Of a stretch of 64,000 nt of DNA, positions 26,248 to 34,198 are shown piece by piece. The translations under genes and the position numbers were made by a program. This DNA comes from Anaerolineae bacterium (GTDB lineage Bacteria; Chloroflexota; Anaerolineae; Aggregatilineales; UBA2796). Where the stretch lies: contig JAHBVJ010000016.1 in assembly GCA_019637615.1 (NCBI GenBank), positions 1 through 64,000 of the forward strand. Reading direction: 5' to 3'. Each line of letters begins with the position of its first letter. The stretch's first letter is position 1. The notes under the pieces are model-generated. The model ran no database searches and was not told where the DNA came from. It saw only the letters and a list, made by a program, of their open reading frames with translations.

Positions 26248-27555
26248 ATGACACTTGCACGCATTTTGACATCCGAGATTGGGAAATACATCGGTCAGCA
26301 GGTGCGCCTGTTAGGGTGGATGCATCGACTGCGGGCGATGGGCGGAGTGAATTTTATGGTGCTGCGTGACCGTGCTGGCTTGGCACAGGCGGTGCTCACC
26401 AAGGAAGAAGTCAGCCCGCTGGAAGGCTTGCTGCCAGAAACGGTGATCGAGGTGGTTGGCACGGTGGTTAGCTCCGAGCAAGCCCCCGGCGGTGTCGAGC
26501 TGAATCACTGCCAGATCACGGTGATCTCGCCCGTACACGAGCCAACCCCGTTTGAATTGAACAAAAGGAAGGTAAAGGCATCGCTGCCAGTCTTCCTTGA
26601 CCATGCGGTCGTCGGTCAGCGCGCTGTCGAGCGGCGCGCCATCATGCGCTTGTCGTCGGGGACGATGGCGGGTTTCCGTGAAGTATTGCGCAACAAAGAC
26701 TTCACCGAGATTCAGACGCCTAAATTGGTCGGATCGGCTACAGAAAGCGGCGCGAATGTGTTCCCGGTCGAATATTTCGGGCGGACGGCTTATCTTGCGC
26801 AAAGTCCACAATTCTATAAGCAGATCATGGTCGGCGTGTTCGAGCGTGTCTTTGAAGTTGGCCCCGTGTTCCGCGCTGAACCGCACTCCACCACGCGCCA
26901 CATCAATCAATACGTCAGCTTGGACGTGGAATTCGGCTTCATCAAAGATCATTTCGACGTGATGACGCTGCTGACCGAAGTGCTACGCGGCATCCTGAAC
27001 CATTTGCAAGCGCATTATCAGACCGAATTGGCGCTGCTGGAAGTGGAGATGCCCGCTATTCCAGAATCCATTCCTTGGATTTATTTCCCGGATGCACAGC
27101 AAATGCTGCATGACCAATTTAAGGTGATGGACGCGCTCGGTGAACCGGACTTAGCGCCAGAACATGAACGCATCTTGGGTGAATGGGCGAAGAAGGAATA
27201 CAACAGCGATTTCCTGTTCGTCACGGGCTACCCGATGCGTAAGCGCCCCTTCTACACACATCCGAATCCCGATGATCCTGAGCACGCCAACGGCTTCGAC
27301 CTGTTATTCAGAGGCTTGGAATTGGTCACGGGCGGTCAGCGGTTGCATCGCTACGAAGATTATGTGGCGGCTGCACAGCGCCACAAATACAGCCTCGAAC
27401 CGTTTAACGAATATTTTGAGACGTTCAAATTCGGGATGCCGCCGCATGGTGGATTCGCCATCGGGTTGGAGCGTTTCTTGACCCAATTATTGCAGTTAGA
27501 CAATATCCGCCACGCCACCTTATTCCCACGTGACATTCATCGTCTAACACCCTAA
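26248..27555 (+). CDS. aspS: aspartyl-tRNA synthetase, archaeal-type
   Basis: Charges tRNA with aspartate. At 435 residues it lacks the GAD insertion that makes bacterial AspRS about 590 residues, and its motifs are archaeal-like: an OB-fold anticodon domain (VRLLGWMHRLRAMGGVNFMVLRDR), motif 1 near GFREVLRNKDFTEIQTPKL, motif 2 VFRAEPHSTTRHINQYVSLDVEFGFI with the ATP-binding Arg, and motif 3 GGFAIGLERFLTQLL. Enzymes of this type in bacteria are often non-discriminating and also make Asp-tRNA-Asn for the GatCAB route; that cannot be decided from the sequence alone. A housekeeping role or a second AspRS in the genome are both possible. It has its own promoter candidate. Confidence 0.92.
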   Translation: MTLARILTSEIGKYIGQQVRLLGWMHRLRAMGGVNFMVLRDRAGLAQAVLTKEEVSPLEGLLPETVIEVVGTVVSSEQAPGGVELNHCQITVISPVHEPTPFELNKRKVKASLPVFLDHAVVGQRAVERRAIMRLSSGTMAGFREVLRNKDFTEIQTPKLVGSATESGANVFPVEYFGRTAYLAQSPQFYKQIMVGVFERVFEVGPVFRAEPHSTTRHINQYVSLDVEFGFIKDHFDVMTLLTEVLRGILNHLQAHYQTELALLEVEMPAIPESIPWIYFPDAQQMLHDQFKVMDALGEPDLAPEHERILGEWAKKEYNSDFLFVTGYPMRKRPFYTHPNPDDPEHANGFDLLFRGLELVTGGQRLHRYEDYVAAAQRHKYSLEPFNEYFETFKFGMPPHGGFAIGLERFLTQLLQLDNIRHATLFPRDIHRLTP

Positions 27556-27573
27556 AATTATCTCATTTGTGCG

Positions 27574-27626
27574 CCCTTGACGATGACGGATCGCATACAC
27601 GTTGTGTAGTGTTACATCGTCAAGGG
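27574..27626. repeat. nested inverted repeat between aspS and the CHAD gene
   Basis: CCCTTGACGATG (27574-27585) pairs perfectly with CATCGTCAAGGG (27615-27626). Inside it TACAC-GTT-GTGTA (27596-27608) makes a second hairpin. No T tract follows on the plus strand, so it reads as a structured leader or 3' element rather than a terminator. It sits 32 bases before the CHAD start codon. Confidence 0.65.
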
Positions 27627-27657
27627 GTAAGAGAGTTTGCGTTTTTGGAGGCTGATT

Positions 27658-28635
27658 GTGACCACCCTAACAAATGAAGACCGTTTAGCCCTTATCGCCG
27701 CTGTCGAACGACCGGGCATCACGCCCGATGATCAGATGAGTGAGGCTGGTCGCAAAATATTGGCATTCCATCTAGCGCGGCTGTTGAAGCGTGAGGCGGG
27801 CGTACGCGAAGGGTCTGATCCGAAGGATGTCCACGAGATGCGGGTAGCGACGCGCCGGATGCGCAGTGCCATCCCAATTTTCGAAGATTATTACACAGAC
27901 GACGCGCTCAAAACGCCGCGCAAAATGCTGCGCCGCTTGGCACATGCCTTGGGCGGGATACGCGATATCGATGTGCTGCGCATCAAGACCGAGCAATACG
28001 CAACGCGTTATGATGACAACGTGCGCGCTGGCCTTGTCCCGCTGTACGAGGCGTGGGAAAATCAGCAGGCAGCCGCGCGCAGCGAACTAAACGATCTGCT
28101 CGATAGCGACGCCTTTGAGCATTTTCTCGTACACTTCGCGCAGTTTTTAAACACGCCGAATGCGCAGGTAGCGACTAACAACGCTGACACCTCCTCACCC
28201 AAAGCGATGTTGGTGCGGCATGTTGCGCCGACCATTCTCTACAAACGCTTTGAGGCGTTACGTGCCTTCGATTCGATCTTGGACAGCGCAACCTTCGACG
28301 CTTTGCATCAGATGCGCATCCGTGCCAAGGAATTCCGGTACGCGCTCGAAACTTTTGAAGAAGCGCTTGGCGACCAAGCCGACAGCGTGATCGAAGCTGC
28401 TAAAGCGCTGCAAGATCATCTCGGCGCGCTGCAAGATGCGCGTGTGGCAGCAGGGATGTTGCACGATTACATGGCGCAAGCCGACGAAAACCAGCCGATG
28501 ACGGTAATCCTGCATTATCTGGCGACACGCCAAGCGGAAAAACAGAAACTGCGCGGTGAAGTCAATGCAAATTGGGCAACCTTCAATCGTCCTCAAGTGC
28601 GTCAATCCCTAGCGGCGTCGGTAGCGGCGTTATAA
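27658..28635 (+). CDS. CHAD-domain protein (polyphosphate-binding type)
   Basis: About 325 residues of CHAD domain, an alpha-helical domain with conserved His known to bind polyphosphate. The signature HEMRVATRRMRSAIPIFEDYY and later LHQMRIRAKEFRYALETFEEALG are its two conserved HxxR..R[K/R] helices, and DHLGALQDARVA completes the repeat. I choose the GTG at 27658, with TTGGAGG eight bases before, over an in-frame TTG at 27637 that precedes that ribosome binding site. It stands alone, with no CYTH or polyphosphate kinase gene nearby. It may decorate polyphosphate granules, but its role here is inferred from the family. Confidence 0.9.
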   Translation: MTTLTNEDRLALIAAVERPGITPDDQMSEAGRKILAFHLARLLKREAGVREGSDPKDVHEMRVATRRMRSAIPIFEDYYTDDALKTPRKMLRRLAHALGGIRDIDVLRIKTEQYATRYDDNVRAGLVPLYEAWENQQAAARSELNDLLDSDAFEHFLVHFAQFLNTPNAQVATNNADTSSPKAMLVRHVAPTILYKRFEALRAFDSILDSATFDALHQMRIRAKEFRYALETFEEALGDQADSVIEAAKALQDHLGALQDARVAAGMLHDYMAQADENQPMTVILHYLATRQAEKQKLRGEVNANWATFNRPQVRQSLAASVAAL

Positions 28636-28718
28636 TCGCAATGATTGGCAAGCGCGGCAGTCATTTTGTACACCAGCCTGATCAGGACATGCTCACTCGC
28701 TCATCGGGAAGGATTCTT

Positions 28719-29993
28719 GTGCCACGACGAACCGCACTCAAACGAACCTTGACGCTGTTATCCGCACGCCGAGTAGGACGTTGGACAGCATTGGTTGCTG
28801 TCGGCCTGCTGGTGCTGGCGTTGAGCGCTTGTAATCCCGAAGAGAACACTTACCGCACGCGCACCCCCCGTCCGGTTGGCACACGGGGGCCGTTCCCGAC
28901 GCTGGAAACGGTGCCGTGGCGCAAGGCTGGGGCGGTCATCACGGGCGATAACGGCGGCAAAATCGAGTTGCTCGGTACTCTGGTTTCGCACACGCTGACG
29001 GTGTTCCGGCTCGAATTTTCCCCCGACAGCAGCACGATGATCTCGATTGATGGCGGTGGTACGGCTGTAGTCTGGGATCTGGACACGGGCACCACCAAAT
29101 TTAACGTCGGTGTCCGCGATGCGATCTATGCGTTTTTCAATGCAGATGCCAGCCAGATCGTGACCGTCAACGCCGATGAAAAGTTGTACTTCATCAACGC
29201 CGTCAATGGCACCATTCTCAGTTCGGTGCCCGCGAATTCGGGCGGTGTGCGGGCGGCGGCGATTTCAGCGGATCGTACCTTGCTGGCGACGGGCGGCTTC
29301 AAGGGCGATGTCTCAGTGTGGAATATCCAGACGCGTTCGCTCGTCCGCCGTAACACCATCGGACGCGACATCGGCATTCTCGCTGTCGCCTTCTCACCGG
29401 ATGGCAAAACGGTAGCAGCGACGACCAGCGACAAATCGCTGTACGTGTGGGATGCGCAATCAGGGGCGCAATTGCAAGCCGTCACCGATCTGCCCAACTT
29501 CGCGCCGCACCTGCTATATGCCAATGATGGGACGTTCCTCGTCGTAGCGACGATTGACACGGTATACATTTATGACATGGTGCCGTTCCGCCTGCGGCAG
29601 ACATTGACCTCCCCGAATCAATTCACTGACGGCGGTTTGGCGCTTTCGCCCGACTCGAAATTATTGGCGGTGGCGACCAAGGGGGATAACGCCAATGTAT
29701 GGTCGGTGGCGACAGGGCAGATCGCGGTGTCGGTGCTCCAGCAACAGCAAGCCGCCACCTCGTTTGCCTTCGCGCCGAACGGTTCATTCTTGCTCAATAC
29801 GATCTTCAATGAAAACAGCGGCTCGTTCATCTGGTTGGTATCTTCCTTCACGGACGACGATCCGAATGTTTCCGGCAAGAATTTCAACGTACTTAGCAAC
29901 GGTATCGGTCTTGGCGCGTGGACGCCGGATAGCAAGCGCATCATCTTAGCAGATGGATCGGGTGGATTGTTTGTATACGGCTTGCCTGAATAA
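28719..29993 (+). CDS. lipoprotein with WD40-type beta-propeller
   Basis: Predicted lipoprotein of about 424 residues on the outside of the cell membrane. The GTG at 28719 follows GGGAAGG at a good spacing and opens a basic n-region, a hydrophobic core (WTALVAVGLLVLALSAC) and the lipobox Cys. An in-frame start 49 codons earlier would overlap the CHAD gene and place the signal internally, so I reject it. After a Thr-Arg-Pro linker come about seven WD40-like blades (LEFSPDSSTMISIDGGGTAVVWDLDTGTT, VAFSPDGKTVAATTSDKSLYVWDAQSGAQ and similar). Such propellers bind proteins or peptides. No partner is evident, and no catalytic residues are seen. Confidence 0.85.
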   Translation: MPRRTALKRTLTLLSARRVGRWTALVAVGLLVLALSACNPEENTYRTRTPRPVGTRGPFPTLETVPWRKAGAVITGDNGGKIELLGTLVSHTLTVFRLEFSPDSSTMISIDGGGTAVVWDLDTGTTKFNVGVRDAIYAFFNADASQIVTVNADEKLYFINAVNGTILSSVPANSGGVRAAAISADRTLLATGGFKGDVSVWNIQTRSLVRRNTIGRDIGILAVAFSPDGKTVAATTSDKSLYVWDAQSGAQLQAVTDLPNFAPHLLYANDGTFLVVATIDTVYIYDMVPFRLRQTLTSPNQFTDGGLALSPDSKLLAVATKGDNANVWSVATGQIAVSVLQQQQAATSFAFAPNGSFLLNTIFNENSGSFIWLVSSFTDDDPNVSGKNFNVLSNGIGLGAWTPDSKRIILADGSGGLFVYGLPE

Positions 29994-30053
29994 TTCAACG
30001 TACCTAGCACGAATGCTGTATTCGCTGCATTTCAACAAAGGACGCGGCCTGTT

Positions 30054-31064
30054 ATGCCCCCAATTCGTCTCGCCATCGTAGGCAGCGGCATCTTCGCCCG
30101 CGATGCGCACTTGCCCGCGTTGAAGGCGTTGGGCGACACTTATGAAATCGTGGCGATCTACAGTCGGAACGCGGAAACGGTGGCAGCCTTAGCAGCGACT
30201 CTACCGGGTAGCGTGCAGACCTACACGACGTTGGAACCACTGTTAGCGCGGACGGACATCGACGCTGTGGACATCATTTTGCCCATCGCTGTGCAACCGC
30301 CGATGATCGAAGCCGCCTTGAAAGCGGGCAAACATGTGATCAGTGAGAAGCCCGGCGCGCCGGATGTGGAGTCAGGGCGTCAGTTGCTGGCGACCGCGCA
30401 TGAACTCACCAGCCGCGCCGGAATTGTGTGGATGATCGCGGAGAATATCCGGTTTGAGCCTGCCTATCAGCAAGCGGGCGAAATCATCCGACGCGGCGAA
30501 ATCGGCAAACCGATCCAGCTTGGTTGGCAGACTGCCTCGGTCGTGAACCCGCAGAACAAGTACTATCACACGGCATGGCGGCGGGATAAGAGCTTCCCCG
30601 GCGGGTTCATTCTGGATGGTGGCGTCCACAATATCGCGGCGATGCGGATGGTCATGGGCGAAATTGAAGCGGTATCGGCTTTTGTCACGCAGGTGCGCCC
30701 CGATCTGCCGCCCGCCGATACGCTGTGCGTGACCTTTCGTTTTGCCAATGGGGCGCTTGGCAGTTGGACTCATACCTATGTCGCCACTTCGCCTTGGCTG
30801 AATGGAGCGATGCAGGTGATAGGCGAACGCGGCGCGATGCAGATCAGCCCTCAGCAGCTTGATGTCAGCATCGATGGCAAGATCACGGCACAGGCGTTTC
30901 AGGTCAACGGTGTACAGGAGGAACTTGCTGCGTTCGCCCGCGCGATTGGTGGCGAACCGTCACGTAGCACGCCGCCCCACGCGCTGCAAGATGTCGCCGT
31001 GATTCAAGCGATCCTAGAATCGGCGCGCACTGGGCAAGCTGTCCAGCCCGTACGCGTTGTATAG
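30054..31064 (+). CDS. Gfo/Idh/MocA-family NAD(P)-dependent oxidoreductase
   Basis: A 336-residue oxidoreductase acting on a sugar, inositol or related polyol. The Rossmann start IRLAIVGSGIFARDAHLPALK binds NAD(P); EKPGAP at about 100-105 carries the conserved catalytic-region Lys in the family's EKP motif; WRRDKSFPGGFILDGGVHNI at about 178-197 includes the Asp/His pair typical of the C-terminal substrate domain. It is followed by an APH-fold kinase-like gene after 18 bases, so the two probably form one operon and may act on the same compound. Direction and substrate cannot be told from sequence. Confidence 0.9.
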   Translation: MPPIRLAIVGSGIFARDAHLPALKALGDTYEIVAIYSRNAETVAALAATLPGSVQTYTTLEPLLARTDIDAVDIILPIAVQPPMIEAALKAGKHVISEKPGAPDVESGRQLLATAHELTSRAGIVWMIAENIRFEPAYQQAGEIIRRGEIGKPIQLGWQTASVVNPQNKYYHTAWRRDKSFPGGFILDGGVHNIAAMRMVMGEIEAVSAFVTQVRPDLPPADTLCVTFRFANGALGSWTHTYVATSPWLNGAMQVIGERGAMQISPQQLDVSIDGKITAQAFQVNGVQEELAAFARAIGGEPSRSTPPHALQDVAVIQAILESARTGQAVQPVRVV

Positions 31065-31082
31065 GCGGATAGCGAGAGAATC

Positions 31083-32057
31083 GTGAGTGATCTACAGTCC
31101 TACGCGCAGTGGATTCACCAGCAAGCAACTACCGCTGATATACAACTGACCGCTGCCATCGAACCTGTCAAACTCAGCGCGTCCGCGACGATCCTGCGCG
31201 TACCAAGTGATCGAGGAAGCCTGTTCTTCAAAGCGCCGATGGCTTCTTTCGCGTTTGAGGGGAAGTTGACCGCTGCCCTCGCGCGTTGGTTTCCGGCGGC
31301 ACTCCCCCGCGTGATTGCCGTCGAGGAGTCATTCGGATGGCTGCTGATGGAGGATGCGGGCACGACCTTAAAACAGCGCAGTCAGGAGCACTTCGAGGTT
31401 GAACAATGGGTGACGATGCTGCGCGAGTTTGCGCGGTTGCAGCAAGCCGCCATCCAGCATATGGCGGCACTGGCGGAGATCGGCGTGCCAGATCGGCGCT
31501 TGAACAAGTTGCCAGCCTTATATCAAGAACTACTGACCGCCGACGATAGAGGCGCGGTGCTGCTGCTTGATCAGCCGGACGGCATTACATCGGCTGATCT
31601 GAACGAACTGCACGCGGCGGTGGCTCAGGTGAAAGCGTTGTGTACGCAATTGACGAGTTTCAACATTCCCGAAACGCTCCATCATGACGATTTTCATGTC
31701 GGTAATGTGACGGTACGGGATGACCGGATCATGTTCATCGATTGGGGCGAAAGCTGCCTCGCGCACCCGTTTTTTTCGTTGATGCTGGCCTTACGCTACG
31801 CCAAATTAGTGTTTAATTGTGATGATGCACGCCTTGATGAACTGCGTGACGCTTACTTGGAAGGCTGGATAGACTACGCGTCGTTGACTGAACTGCGCCA
31901 AGCCTTCACGGTGGCGGCGCAGCTTGGCGCGTTGTGCCGAACGCTGACGTGGGTGCAAGTCGCGCGTGGTGTCGGGGCGGAAGACCGCGCCGAATATGCC
32001 GACGCCGCGCCTTACTGGCTGCTGACATTTTTGCGCAATACGCCGTTTCAGGCATGA
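31083..32057 (+). CDS. phosphotransferase (APH/choline-kinase fold)
   Basis: A 324-residue kinase-like protein of the same fold as the gene at 6144-7181 but a different branch. The catalytic loop reads LHHDDFHVGNV, the metal-site Asp is in MFIDWGESCLAHPFF, and an early RGSLFFKAP Lys holds ATP. HDDFHVGN replaces the usual HGDxxxxN but keeps the key Asp and Asn, so activity is likely. The start is a GTG with a weak ribosome binding site. It sits 18 bases downstream of the Gfo/Idh/MocA oxidoreductase, suggesting phosphorylation of the product or substrate of that enzyme. Confidence 0.82.
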   Translation: MSDLQSYAQWIHQQATTADIQLTAAIEPVKLSASATILRVPSDRGSLFFKAPMASFAFEGKLTAALARWFPAALPRVIAVEESFGWLLMEDAGTTLKQRSQEHFEVEQWVTMLREFARLQQAAIQHMAALAEIGVPDRRLNKLPALYQELLTADDRGAVLLLDQPDGITSADLNELHAAVAQVKALCTQLTSFNIPETLHHDDFHVGNVTVRDDRIMFIDWGESCLAHPFFSLMLALRYAKLVFNCDDARLDELRDAYLEGWIDYASLTELRQAFTVAAQLGALCRTLTWVQVARGVGAEDRAEYADAAPYWLLTFLRNTPFQA

Positions 32058-32168
32058 CGAAATGCGCTAAACGTAATACATAACTAATTACCAATTTCTA
32101 CAAGATGTGTTTTAACATAAATGGCACACAATTGAATCCTCAACGGATTTCATGAGAGGCAGTAGATT

Positions 32169-33140
32169 ATGGTTCATAAGATCGCGGTGCTCACCAGTGG
32201 TGGTGATGCACCGGGCATGAATGCAGCGATCCGCGCCGTTACACGGGCAGCCGTCGATGTGGGCTGGGACGTGGTCGGTGTTCGGCATGGTTATGCAGGT
32301 TTGATGGCGGGCGAATTCGTCCCGTTTAGCATCCGTTCTGTCGGCGGCATCATCCAATTGGGCGGCACGATATTAGGCAGCGCCCGCAGTCTAGAATTCA
32401 AGACGGACGAGGGACGCAAGAAAGCCATCCGCAACATGTCCGCGGCGGGCATCGATGGCTTAGTAGTGATCGGCGGCAATGGCTCGCAAACGGGCGCGTA
32501 TATGCTCTCGCAAATGGGCTTCCCCGTGAATGGGGTGGCGTCTACCATCGATAACGACTTGGTTGGCTCGGATATTACACTTGGCGTTGATACCGCGCTC
32601 AATATCGCGTTGGAAGCGATTGATCGGCTCAAAACGACGGCCTCTTCCCATACACGCGCCTTTTTGATCGAGGTGATGGGACGTGGCTGCGGCTATCTGG
32701 CGCTGATGGCGGCGATTGCGGGTGGCGCAGAAGCCGCCGTGATTCCGGAGATCGAGACGACGCCAGAACAGGTAGCGGAGATCATCAAGAAGTCCTACGA
32801 GCGCGGCAAAGCACACGCCATCATTGTGGTCGCAGAAGGCGCGAAGTACGAACTCAATGCCTTGATGACCTACTTCAAGGACAAGAAGGACGAACTCGGC
32901 TTTGAATTGCGCGGTACCGAACTGGGGCACATTCAACGTGGTGGCGCACCCGGCGCGTTTGACCGCGTGCTCGGCACCCGACTCGGGGCAGGCGCGGTCG
33001 AGGCGATGGCGCGCGGCGAGTACGGCGTACTAACGGGACTCAAGGGCAACGAACTGGCATGGACACCGTTGGCGGAATGCGTCGGCAAGACCAAAGGCAT
33101 CAGCGACAAACTGTTCAAACTCGCCAGCATCATGGCGTAA
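32169..33140 (+). CDS. pfkA: 6-phosphofructokinase, ATP-type with GGNGS motif
   Basis: Phosphorylates fructose 6-phosphate in glycolysis; cytoplasmic tetramer in the family. The 323-residue protein has LTSGGDAPGMNAAIRA (ATP site), STIDNDLVGSDITLG with the catalytic Asp, VEVMGRGCGYLAL (substrate Arg) and LGHIQRGGAPGAFDRVL (effector/substrate site), as in E. coli PfkA. One oddity: the usual ATP-type GGDGS reads GGNGS (AAT codon). In E. coli that Asp103 coordinates Mg-ATP. Gly rather than Asp at the next position argues for ATP over pyrophosphate as donor, but the Asn makes donor and activity less certain. The gene appears monocistronic. Confidence 0.9.
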   Translation: MVHKIAVLTSGGDAPGMNAAIRAVTRAAVDVGWDVVGVRHGYAGLMAGEFVPFSIRSVGGIIQLGGTILGSARSLEFKTDEGRKKAIRNMSAAGIDGLVVIGGNGSQTGAYMLSQMGFPVNGVASTIDNDLVGSDITLGVDTALNIALEAIDRLKTTASSHTRAFLIEVMGRGCGYLALMAAIAGGAEAAVIPEIETTPEQVAEIIKKSYERGKAHAIIVVAEGAKYELNALMTYFKDKKDELGFELRGTELGHIQRGGAPGAFDRVLGTRLGAGAVEAMARGEYGVLTGLKGNELAWTPLAECVGKTKGISDKLFKLASIMA

Positions 33141-33269
33141 TAGCTGAACCACCTCTGCGTGGACAGCGACAGTCTTGTTAGCCTCCGTTCCTCATTTTTG
33201 CGTTATAGTTGTTGGTTATGGGCGGTCATGGAACCGCCCCAACTATGTCTATCGCTATAGGAACAAACC

Positions 33270-34043
33270 GTGGCGGAAACCGAAATTATCTACGGGCGCT
33301 GGGCGGTGCTAGAAACACTGCGCGCTGAACGCCGAGAGGTGACTCAGATCATCTTCGCGGAAGGCGTCGAGGAAAAAGGCGCGATTACCGAGATCGTCAA
33401 CGCAGCCAAGAAGCGCAACATCCCGATCAAACGTGCGCCGCGCCGAATGCTCGACGATCTTTCACGCGGGGCGAATAATCAAGGCGTGGCGATGCGTGCT
33501 GGCCCGTATCCGTATCTAGAACTTGAAACGCTGATGGGGGTGTCCGAAGGTCGCAAAGAAAAGCCCTTTTTCTTGATCCTCGATCTGCTGCAAGACCCTC
33601 AGAATGTAGGCACCGTAATCCGCGTCGCTGACTCGGTTGGTGTGCATGGCATCGTATTGCAAGACAGGCGCGGCGTGGGTGTGACGGCGGCAGTGACGAA
33701 CGCTTCGTCCGGCGCGGTGGAGCATCTCAACGTTGTGCAAGTGACCAATCTCGTCAATGCGATGAAGCGGCTCAAGGAATTTGGCGTGTGGCTGGTTGGC
33801 TTGGACATCGGGCCGAATATCCAGCCAATGGATAAGGCCGATCTGAACATCCCGTTGGGGTTAGTACTCGGCAGTGAAGGTGAAGGGATGCGGCGCTTGG
33901 TACGGGATACCTGCGACTTAATGATCACCCTGCCGATGCGCGGTCATGTCGAAAGCCTGAATGTCGCTACCGTCGGCGCAGTTGCGCTGTATGCCGCGTG
34001 GCAAGCCCGTCAATGGGAAGGCTGGATCCCGCCGCATCAATAG
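33270..34043 (+). CDS. rlmB: 23S rRNA 2'-O-methyltransferase, RlmB/SpoU family
   Basis: SAM-dependent ribose methyltransferase with the SPOUT trefoil knot, probably methylating G2251 of 23S rRNA. The N-terminal L30e-like substrate domain (residues 1-75) starts TEIIYGRWAVLETLRA, a variant of the family's GxxxV.EAL start. The knot carries ILDLLQDPQNVGTVIRVADSVGVHGI (motif 1), GLVLGSEGEGMRRLV (motif 2) and LPMRGHVESLNVATVGAVALY (motif 3), which together bind SAM. The start is GTG at 33270. Length, 257 residues, is normal. Another TrmH-family target is possible. Confidence 0.88.
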   Translation: MAETEIIYGRWAVLETLRAERREVTQIIFAEGVEEKGAITEIVNAAKKRNIPIKRAPRRMLDDLSRGANNQGVAMRAGPYPYLELETLMGVSEGRKEKPFFLILDLLQDPQNVGTVIRVADSVGVHGIVLQDRRGVGVTAAVTNASSGAVEHLNVVQVTNLVNAMKRLKEFGVWLVGLDIGPNIQPMDKADLNIPLGLVLGSEGEGMRRLVRDTCDLMITLPMRGHVESLNVATVGAVALYAAWQARQWEGWIPPHQ

Positions 34044-34198
34044 CGTGTCTATTCAATCGTCATAATCGCCTTACACATGGTGTAAGCCTGCGCTTCGATC
34101 TCACAACAACGTACAGCAGGGTATTGGCACGAGAAGTTATTGCTCATTAGAATGTTGTCGCGTTCAACCTTAGACAAGGATCGCTCAGGGGATAGCCC

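Noticed and set aside
28572-28718. Longer N-terminus for the WD40 lipoprotein
   Set aside because: It would overlap the CHAD gene and bury the lipoprotein signal; the GTG at 28719 has a good ribosome binding site.
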